Shown one piece after another: positions 1 through 5,210 of a stretch of DNA of 5,299 bases. The DNA is from Lachnospiraceae bacterium UBA1251 (GTDB lineage: Bacteria; Bacillota; Clostridia; Lachnospirales; Lachnospiraceae). How positions within the stretch are numbered: position 1 is the first letter of the stretch; every line of letters begins with the position of its first letter. Below the pieces are notes generated by a model that was not told the DNA's origin, ran no database searches, and saw nothing but the letters and a program-made list of their open reading frames with translations. Made by a program: the position numbers and the translations under genes. The stretch spans positions 1-5,299 of the forward strand of contig DBVZ01000117.1 in NCBI GenBank assembly GCA_002308255.1. Direction: 5' to 3'.

Positions 1-2
1 TG

Positions 3-566
3 ATGGATCTTCGTGCTATGACTATGGCGGAGATCGAAGGGAAAGCGCCGGCCGCCCTGCTGCAGCTTGGCGCCACACCCGAACTGCTGCAGCTGTTCGG
101 CCTTGACAACAGGGCGGAAGAACTGGAAAGCGCCGCAAGAGTGGATTTTCAATTCGGAGGAGAATTATTCTTCCGCTATCCGGTCTATGAATCCTTTTCA
201 AATACGCTGTCTGCCCTGGAGAGTGCCGGGGTCCGTCCGGGCATCCTGAAGGAAAGTCTTGCCCGGGTGGACGCGTTCAGCTGCGGCGGCTGGGGAATGG
301 ATCGGAACGGGGACGAATCCTGGTTCTCGGGCATGGCGGATCAGGCGGAAGACGTGGAAATAATACGCAATTATCTTGTCCTGTATGCTTACAGCTACTA
401 TAATATGTATGGTCCGGAAACCATCGGCGATCTTGAGATCACCTGGAGCGAAGCGGGTCGGGAGTATTCCGGAGCCCTGCTCAGAAATGACGAGACGGAG
501 GCACTGGCAGACAGACTGTTCCGGGAGCATTTTCTGACGCGGAAAGGCAGATCAGACGACCGGTGA
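3..566 (+). CDS. Unrecognised soluble acidic protein, possibly 5'-truncated by the window edge
   Basis: I do not recognise this protein. It reads 187 residues from an ATG at base 3 to a TGA at 564-566. Only two bases precede that ATG, so no ribosome site can be judged. The next in-frame Met codons (residues 6 and 8) have no Shine-Dalgarno sequence either, so the true start may lie outside the window. No signal peptide, membrane segment or nucleotide-binding motif is visible. The N-terminal third is helical-looking and Leu/Ala-rich (around residues 16-46). The middle is rich in aromatics and Gly (GELFFRYPVYESF near 53-65, CGGWGMDRNG near 94-103, YAYSYYNMYG near 128-137). The end is charged. 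It lies 63 nt upstream of the exporter operon on the same strand and could be co-transcribed, but nothing in it shows a role in transport. It could be the C-terminal domain of a larger protein. That it is a real coding frame is fairly sure; its function is open. Confidence 0.6.
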   Translation: MDLRAMTMAEIEGKAPAALLQLGATPELLQLFGLDNRAEELESAARVDFQFGGELFFRYPVYESFSNTLSALESAGVRPGILKESLARVDAFSCGGWGMDRNGDESWFSGMADQAEDVEIIRNYLVLYAYSYYNMYGPETIGDLEITWSEAGREYSGALLRNDETEALADRLFREHFLTRKGRSDDR

Positions 567-577
567 AAGACCGATCT

Positions 578-614
578 GGTCAGACGGCTTATAAAAAACG
601 AAAAAGGTCTGACC
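578..614 (+). promoter_or_regulatory. Inverted repeat in the leader of the exporter operon
   Basis: GGTCAGAC (578-585) and GTCTGACC (607-614) are perfect 8-bp reverse complements separated by 21 A-rich bases. The right arm ends just before the ribosome site of the first adaptor gene. No T-run follows, so it is not an ordinary terminator. An overlapping small hairpin, GACCG (569-573) with TGGTC (577-581, one G-T pair), would compete for the left arm. It could be an operator for a dimeric regulator, an RNA structure near the start site, or chance. No good -35/-10 promoter pair was found in the gap: a TATAAA at 590-595 has no matching -35 box. Confidence 0.35.
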
Positions 615-616
615 GA

Positions 617-622
617 AGGGAG
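617..622 (+). promoter_or_regulatory. Ribosome binding site of first adaptor
   Basis: AGGGAG lies 7 nt before the ATG at 630. This supports 630 as the start, and the predicted protein then begins with the expected Lys-rich n-region and a hydrophobic helix. Confidence 0.75.
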
Positions 623-629
623 AATAAAG

Positions 630-1985
630 ATGAAAAAGGGAACAAAAACAGCGATCATTATCATAGCGGCAGCGGCGGTGATAACCGGAGGCTTCTTTGC
701 CGCCCGTCACTTCCTGGCGGGCGGAGGAAAGAGCGGGGGTGATGACGTCGCCTATGTCGACACGGTGGCCAACTTTATGGGCATCAGCGGCAGCGGCGGC
801 ATGATCAACCGTTTCGCCGGGGTCGTGGAGTCGCAGGAGACCTGGTCTGTCAATCAGAACCAGGAGTATACGGTCGAGGAAATATTCGTGACAGTCGGAC
901 AGGAGGTCAAAGAAGGGGACCCCCTGTTCAAGTATGATATAGAGAAATTTCAGTCGGATCTCACGCAGGCGGAGATCGATCTCGAGCGTCTGAATAATGA
1001 GATGACCAGTATGGTCACGATCAGGGAACAGCTCGAGAAGGATATGAAGAAGGCGTCCTCCTCGGAAAAGGCGAACTATACCATTCAGATCCAGGAGCAG
1101 GAGCTCAATATCAAGCAGAAACAGATCGACATCGACACCAAACAGCTCGATATCGGGAAACTGCATGACAATATAGAACATGCTACGGTTACGAGCGGCC
1201 TGACCGGTGTCGTCAAGTCCATTAATAAAGACGGTTCCGCAAATATGGGATACGGCGGAAGCGAGGAGGACAACGCTTTCATTACGATCATGCAGGTCGG
1301 TGATTTCCGGGTCAAAGGAACCATCAACGAGCAGAACATGTACGACATTTACTCCGGAGAGCCGGTGATCGTCTATTCGCGCGCCGACAAGACGAAGACC
1401 TGGAGGGGAACGATCGACCGGATCGACACGGAGAACACCGTACAGCAGCAGAATTACTATTACGGAGGCGACTCCGGGAACCAGAGCAGCAAGTACCCGT
1501 TCTATGTCCAGCTGGACGACAGCACCGGCCTTATGCTGGGACAGCATGTCTACATGGAACCGGATCTCGGGCAGGGCGAGGAGGAGAAAAAAGGACTCGG
1601 CCTCGCGGAGTACCTGATCGACCGGACGGATCCGGATCACCCGTTCGTCTGGAAAGAAGAGGACGGAAAACTGGTGAAGCAGGAACTGCAGCTCGGGGAA
1701 TACGACGAAGAACTGATGCAGTATGAGGTGCTTTCCGGTCTTACGGCAGAAGACCGCATCGCGTTCCCGGCGGAAAATCTCCGGGAAGGCATGGCGACGG
1801 CGGATATGGCGGAAATGAACGCCATGGGCGGTGAAGAGATGCCGGAAGACGGGATGATGCCGGAGGAAGAATACATGCCGGATGAAGAGATGATGCCGGA
1901 AGAGGGTGTCATGACGGAAGAGATGATGCCGGAAGAAGGCGTCATGACGGAAGAAATGATGCCGGAAGAGGGAGGCGTCGGATGA
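630..1985 (+). CDS. HlyD/MacA-like membrane-anchored adaptor of an ABC exporter, with a Met/Glu-rich C-terminal tail
   Basis: This is a 451-residue adaptor (membrane fusion protein) of the MacA/YknX type, expected to be anchored in the cytoplasmic membrane with its body outside. In order it has a Lys-rich start and hydrophobic helix (residues 7-25), then a first lipoyl half (about 78-103, with the VTVGQEVKEGDPLF signature). A short coiled-coil hairpin follows (about 104-140 and 148-184, Gln/Glu/Ile/Leu/Lys-rich, tip around KKASSSEK). Next come the second lipoyl half (about 185-222), a beta-barrel (about 224-312) and a membrane-proximal domain (about 338-388, LVKQELQLGEYDEE then VLSG and IAFP). 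The last 64 residues are an acidic Met/Pro-rich tail with 16 Met and an 11-residue repeat, unusual for the family. The stop overlaps the ATPase start (ATGA, 1982-1985), indicating translational coupling. The family is well supported; the substrate is unknown. It is a paralogue of the second adaptor downstream. Confidence 0.9.
   Translation: MKKGTKTAIIIIAAAAVITGGFFAARHFLAGGGKSGGDDVAYVDTVANFMGISGSGGMINRFAGVVESQETWSVNQNQEYTVEEIFVTVGQEVKEGDPLFKYDIEKFQSDLTQAEIDLERLNNEMTSMVTIREQLEKDMKKASSSEKANYTIQIQEQELNIKQKQIDIDTKQLDIGKLHDNIEHATVTSGLTGVVKSINKDGSANMGYGGSEEDNAFITIMQVGDFRVKGTINEQNMYDIYSGEPVIVYSRADKTKTWRGTIDRIDTENTVQQQNYYYGGDSGNQSSKYPFYVQLDDSTGLMLGQHVYMEPDLGQGEEEKKGLGLAEYLIDRTDPDHPFVWKEEDGKLVKQELQLGEYDEELMQYEVLSGLTAEDRIAFPAENLREGMATADMAEMNAMGGEEMPEDGMMPEEEYMPDEEMMPEEGVMTEEMMPEEGVMTEEMMPEEGGVG
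1884..1982 (+). repeat. Three tandem 33-bp coding repeats (Met/Glu/Pro-rich)
   Basis: Units at 1884-1916, 1917-1949 and 1950-1982 encode residues 419-451 of the first adaptor. Units 1 and 2 both read EEMMPEEGVMT. Unit 3 reads EEMMPEEGGVG, with an extra GGA and loss of the Met-Thr. The unit length is a multiple of three, so gain or loss of units keeps the frame. Looser relatives (GMMPEEE, YMPDEEMM) precede the perfect units from about base 1840. Confidence 0.85.
1971..1975 (+). promoter_or_regulatory. Ribosome binding site of the ABC ATPase, inside the last repeat unit
   Basis: GGAGG lies 6 nt before the ATG at 1982. It falls inside the third 33-bp repeat of the upstream gene, exactly where that unit departs from units 1 and 2. 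Confidence 0.8.
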
Positions 1986-2767
1986 TCGTTGAACTGAGGC
2001 ATGTGTATAAGAATTATATACAGGGAAAAATGGAAACTCCCGTCCTCAAGGACATCAACTTCGGGATCGAAGAAGGTGAATATGTCGCGATCATGGGACC
2101 CTCCGGCTCGGGCAAATCGACGCTCATGAACATTGTCGGATGCCTTGATCAGGCGACGAGCGGGGAGCTCTTTATCGACGGACGGGATGTCAGCAAATGC
2201 ACGGACAATGAAATGGCGGACGTGCGTCTCAATAAGATCGGATTCATTTTCCAGAATTTCCAGCTGCTGCCGCGGGAGACAGCGCTGGAAAATGTAGCGC
2301 TGCCCCTCAGCTACGCCGGCGTCCCGGTGAAAGAAAGACGGAAAAGAGCCGCGGAAGCACTGGAAAAAGTAGGCCTCGGGGACCGCATGAAGCATACGCC
2401 GCTCCAGCTGTCCGGCGGCCAGAAACAGCGCGTTGCGATCGCCCGCGCGATGATCAACCACCCGAAGATCCTGCTTGCGGATGAGCCGACAGGTGCCCTC
2501 GACCAGGCTTCGGGACGGGCAGTTATGGAAATGTTCCGGGCACTCAATGACGAGGGCATTACGATCCTTATGATCACGCATGACGCGAATATTGCCGCCC
2601 ACGCGGACCGGATCGTGGAGATCTGGGACGGCGAGCTCCGGTATCCGGAGGGCGAAGAGCATACATTTACGGGAAGTGCCGCGGCCAAAAACAAAGAAAC
2701 CGGAGCGGAACAGGATCAGCCTGCCGGTCCGGAAGACGCGGAGGAAACGGAGGCAGAGCATGAATAA
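1982..2767 (+). CDS. ABC transporter ATPase, MacB/LolD/YknY type
   Basis: This 261-residue cytoplasmic ATPase powers the exporter by binding and hydrolysing ATP as a dimer under the permease. All motifs are present and intact: Walker A GPSGSGKST (39-47), Q-loop Gln91 in FQNFQLLP, ABC signature LSGGQKQR (143-150), Walker B ILLADEPT (163-170) with catalytic Glu168, D-loop GALD (171-174) and switch His200 in MITHD. The VGCLD run after Walker A and the LADEPTGALD context are typical of the MacB/LolD/FtsE-like group. Family members usually end near 225-235 residues. This one carries about 33 more, polar and acidic (10 Asp/Glu against 2 Lys), with no recognised fold. The start at 1982 is set by GGAGG 6 nt upstream and the ATGA overlap with the first adaptor. 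The 3' end overlaps the second adaptor start by 8 nt. Position between two adaptor genes and just before a permease places it in one transport complex. Confidence 0.96.
   Translation: MIVELRHVYKNYIQGKMETPVLKDINFGIEEGEYVAIMGPSGSGKSTLMNIVGCLDQATSGELFIDGRDVSKCTDNEMADVRLNKIGFIFQNFQLLPRETALENVALPLSYAGVPVKERRKRAAEALEKVGLGDRMKHTPLQLSGGQKQRVAIARAMINHPKILLADEPTGALDQASGRAVMEMFRALNDEGITILMITHDANIAAHADRIVEIWDGELRYPEGEEHTFTGSAAAKNKETGAEQDQPAGPEDAEETEAEHE
2749..2753 (+). promoter_or_regulatory. Ribosome binding site that fixes the second adaptor start
   Basis: GGAGG lies 6 nt before the ATG at 2760. The same frame is open back to an ATG at 2580, inside the ATPase His-switch region. The strong site here, and the Lys-rich signal-anchor that begins at 2760, show that 2760 is the real start. 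Confidence 0.85.
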
Positions 2768-5183
2768 AAAGAAAAAAGTTCTTGCCATCGTTCTGAGTAC
2801 GATCCTGCTCGCGGCAGCTGTTTTCGGAATCGGAACGGCTGTGAAAAAGACGACCGGCGGCGGGAGGATCCTCGTCGTGGAAGCGTCGAATTTCAACTAT
2901 GGCGGATATTACGGTTCCATGGAAGAGATGGAAGGCATTGTGACGACGGATTTTTCACAGGATGTTTACGTGAATTCGTCGGATACGATCGAAAAAGTGA
3001 TGGTCCGGGAGGGTGACAAAGTCCGGGAGGGACAGACGCTGATCCTCTACGACCGCACGAAGACGTCTCTTGCGCTGCAAAGACAGGAGCTGTCCTATGA
3101 ACAGCTGAAACTGAATATCGAAGTCGCCGAGAAAAACATTGAGACTCTGAAAAGGATCTCCCCGTACAGCGAGGGAGGCGGAGGAGGATATGACCCGATC
3201 CCGCCGGATCCGGTAACGCCGGAGAAGGACGCTGTCGTTTATTCCGAACTGAACGGGAGCAGCAAGCCCTACAATGAAAAGGAAATGGGGGCGGGAACGG
3301 AAACGGAGCCTTTCCGCTTCCTGTGCGCGCCGGACTGTGTAGTCACGCCCGCGTTTATCCGGGCGATGAAAGAAGCCGCCAAAGAGGGGCAGGTGTACTT
3401 TGCTCTGGAAGTGCGCGAAGGAAATAAGAAAGACGGCGCTCTCATCAAGGGGTTCACTTTTGAGGCTTCCCAGCTGCCGGATGTTCCGGATGCCTGGTCG
3501 GGAAGACTCTTCCTGCAGGAGATCCTCAAGGAATCCACACTTGTTGAACTCTACGGCGAACAGCCCGCAAAGACAGCTCTGTCCGGCATCGGCGACGCCT
3601 ACAATGCGGGTGATACCTCCGGAACGATCGGATCCGCCGAGAATCCGTACCGTTTCCTCGTAAAGGACGGCACGACGCTCTCGAAATCCTTTATTGACGC
3701 GCTGAAAGCAAAGAATAACGCTTATTTCGTTCTCGAGAGCAGAAGCGGCGGCATGCTGTCCGGCTCTCTGGAATCGTTGTTCTACCAGTGCAGCGGCAAG
3801 GTGAACCTGGCAGGCAACTGGATCGGGACCGTGAATCTGAGCGATAATACTAAACCGGTCATTATTGCTTCGGAAGCTGCACCAACAGGAACACCGACCG
3901 GAACACCAACGGGAACACCGACGGGAACACCGACGGACACACCAACGGGAACACCGACGGACACACCAACGGAAACACCGACGGGAACACCGACGGACAC
4001 ACCGACAGGAACACCGACGGAAACACCGACAGAAACACCGACAGGAACACCAACGGGAACACCGACGGACACACCGACAGACACGCCGACACCGACGGAC
4101 ACACCGACTCCGGAACCAACACCTTCCTCTGATCCGGATATCCCGCCGGCTACCGGTGATGATAATAACAGCGAAAATGTCGTCCATACTGCGTTTGCAG
4201 AAAATGACGGCAGTTCCGTGAAGATCAGCGGCCGCTTCGCTCACACCACGGTTCTTGCCGGACCGAGCGGTTCCATTACCGACGGCGCGAAGTTTACGAA
4301 AGTTGCTTACGGAGGCGCCGGGAACAACGGATCGGATGGATACGACCTGTCGTCGGTCGGGCTCATTTCCCCGAATGCGCAGTATTCCAAAGAAGAACTG
4401 GCGCAGGCGAGGAAAGACGCGGCGGACACGCTTCGCGATTACCAGCTGGACCTCAGAGAGGCTGAACTCCGTCTCAAAGACGCCCGGATCGCGGATGAAG
4501 AAGGTGTTGTAAAAGCAAAAATGGATGGCGTCATCAAGCATGTCGGCGACCCGGAAAATCCGACGGGAGACGGATCGGCGTTCCTTTCCGTGACGGGGAG
4601 CGGCGGGCAGTATGTGCGCTGCGGCATTTCCGAACTGCTTCTTAATGAGATCCATGAAGGCGATTCCGTCATGATCACGTCCTGGGAGAACGGCATGTCC
4701 TATCAGGCGGTCATTAAAGAGATCTCTCCTTATCCGGATACCAGCGGCATGTTCGGCTGGGGAGGCGGCAGCGTGACTTACTATCCTTTCACGGCGCAGA
4801 TCCTTGACGAATCCGCGCAGCTGACCAACAACAACTGGGTGCAGGTCTCCGTTATGAAGGGCGGAAACGGCGCGGATGAAGGAATGCCGGACGAAGAGGA
4901 GGTCCCGGAGAACGGCGAAGGGGAAATAACGGAAGACGACCTGGAGTTCTACCTCTGGAAAGCATTTATCCGTGATGAGGACAATCATAAATACGTCTAT
5001 AAAGAAGGCGAAGACGGCACTCTTGTTAAACAGGAGATCAAAGTCGGCAAACTGAACGGTGAGGGATATAAGATCATCTCCGGCGTCAGCCGTTCGGACT
5101 GGATCGCTTTCCCTTACGGGAAGGGTGTAAAGGAAGGCGCAAAGACGCGGCACGGTTCTCCGGATGAACTGTACGGCATGTAA
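2760..5183 (+). CDS. Second HlyD/MacA-like adaptor with a ~400-residue insertion in its coiled-coil hairpin
   Basis: This is an 807-residue adaptor, about twice the usual family length of roughly 380-450. It starts MNKKKK followed by a hydrophobic anchor (7-28). The first lipoyl half is at about 68-98 (KVMVREGDKVREGQTLILYD) and the first coiled-coil helix at about 100-133. A Gly-rich hinge (139-143) opens an insertion running to about residue 540. The insertion contains two related modules (around 171-245 and 281-347), a Pro-Thr repeat linker (375-455), a PPATGD string (462-467) and a Ser/Gly-rich stretch. The second helix (about 542-578), second lipoyl half (about 582-612), beta-barrel (to about 699), an acidic segment (704-728) and a membrane-proximal domain (about 743-795, LVKQEIKVGK, SG, IAFP) complete the adaptor. 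The adaptor halves match the first adaptor; the insertion has no counterpart there. The gene overlaps the ATPase gene by 8 nt and precedes the permease by 27 nt. Family assignment is firm, but the function of the insertion is unknown. Confidence 0.9.
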   Translation: MNKKKKVLAIVLSTILLAAAVFGIGTAVKKTTGGGRILVVEASNFNYGGYYGSMEEMEGIVTTDFSQDVYVNSSDTIEKVMVREGDKVREGQTLILYDRTKTSLALQRQELSYEQLKLNIEVAEKNIETLKRISPYSEGGGGGYDPIPPDPVTPEKDAVVYSELNGSSKPYNEKEMGAGTETEPFRFLCAPDCVVTPAFIRAMKEAAKEGQVYFALEVREGNKKDGALIKGFTFEASQLPDVPDAWSGRLFLQEILKESTLVELYGEQPAKTALSGIGDAYNAGDTSGTIGSAENPYRFLVKDGTTLSKSFIDALKAKNNAYFVLESRSGGMLSGSLESLFYQCSGKVNLAGNWIGTVNLSDNTKPVIIASEAAPTGTPTGTPTGTPTGTPTDTPTGTPTDTPTETPTGTPTDTPTGTPTETPTETPTGTPTGTPTDTPTDTPTPTDTPTPEPTPSSDPDIPPATGDDNNSENVVHTAFAENDGSSVKISGRFAHTTVLAGPSGSITDGAKFTKVAYGGAGNNGSDGYDLSSVGLISPNAQYSKEELAQARKDAADTLRDYQLDLREAELRLKDARIADEEGVVKAKMDGVIKHVGDPENPTGDGSAFLSVTGSGGQYVRCGISELLLNEIHEGDSVMITSWENGMSYQAVIKEISPYPDTSGMFGWGGGSVTYYPFTAQILDESAQLTNNNWVQVSVMKGGNGADEGMPDEEEVPENGEGEITEDDLEFYLWKAFIRDEDNHKYVYKEGEDGTLVKQEIKVGKLNGEGYKIISGVSRSDWIAFPYGKGVKEGAKTRHGSPDELYGM
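3294..3470 (+). other. Insertion module A (first copy of an internal protein duplication)
   Basis: Residues 179-237 of the second adaptor. Landmarks are GTETEPFRFL (179-188), FIRAMK (199-204) and YFALEVREG (213-221), then G226, L228 and F232. It resembles module B by an ungapped offset of 112 residues up to residue 204, then 109 residues after a three-residue gap. Copy A has two Cys (189, 193) that copy B lacks. I do not recognise the fold. Confidence 0.7.
3630..3797 (+). other. Insertion module B (second copy of an internal protein duplication)
   Basis: Residues 291-346 of the second adaptor. Landmarks are GSAENPYRFL (291-300), FIDALK (311-316) and YFVLESRSG (322-330), then G335, L337 and F341. 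By hand alignment 9 of 26 positions are identical to module A in the first block and 6 of 9 in the YF-LE-R-G block. Most other changes there are conservative (F/Y, M/L, T/S). It runs into a short beta-like stretch (347-370) and then the Pro-Thr linker. Confidence 0.7.
3882..4124 (+). repeat. Pro-Thr tetrapeptide repeat linker (12-bp tandem repeat)
   Basis: Seventeen perfect in-frame units of Pro-Thr-X-Thr occupy 3882-4085 (residues 375-442), with X limited to Gly, Asp or Glu. A degenerate tail (PTPTDT, PTPEPTP) runs to 4124. At the DNA level the unit is a 12-mer such as CCGACGGGAACA or CCGACGGACACA. This composition is typical of extended, often O-glycosylated linkers in clostridial surface and cellulosomal proteins; glycosylation here is an inference. 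Copy number is likely to vary without breaking the frame. Confidence 0.92.
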
Positions 5184-5194
5184 CGAAGAACAGT

Positions 5195-5200
5195 AAGGAG
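5195..5200 (+). promoter_or_regulatory. Ribosome binding site of the permease gene
   Basis: AAGGAG lies 10 nt before the ATG at 5211, within the 27-nt gap after the second adaptor stop. No terminator-like hairpin is seen in that gap, so read-through from the adaptor gene is expected. Confidence 0.7.
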
Positions 5201-5210
5201 AGTGGCAGAA

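Noticed and set aside
103..108. TTGACA as a promoter -35 box
   Set aside because: It lies inside the first coding region, with no suitable -10 box at 16-18 nt downstream.
578..614. Rho-independent terminator between the first gene and the adaptor
   Set aside because: The loop is 21 nt, and the right arm is followed by the ribosome site rather than a T-run.
1940..1949. Perfect 10-bp palindrome CGTCATGACG as an operator
   Set aside because: It falls inside a coding repeat unit and arises from the Gly-Val-Met-Thr codons. The neighbouring unit carries only the inner 8 bp, so it is best explained by the repeat.
2580..2759. Upstream ATG at 2580 as the start of the second adaptor (60 extra residues)
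   Set aside because: It would overlap the ATPase gene by 188 nt and put an Arg/Pro-rich run before the membrane anchor. The ATG at 2760 has GGAGG at 6 nt and begins a normal signal-anchor.
552..2896. Two long minus-strand open frames (552-1640 and 1637-2896) opposite the first adaptor and ATPase
   Set aside because: They lie antisense to genes with clear family motifs, show no domains of their own, and have low-complexity runs where the + strand has the Met/Glu repeats. They are shadows of codon bias.
3882..4124. CRISPR array or other repeat/spacer locus
   Set aside because: The repeats are 12 bp, contiguous, without spacers, and stay in frame as Pro-Thr-X-Thr codons.
4143..4157. Functional sortase sorting signal (PPATG)
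   Set aside because: It is internal, with 340 residues of adaptor after it and no following hydrophobic segment or positively charged end.
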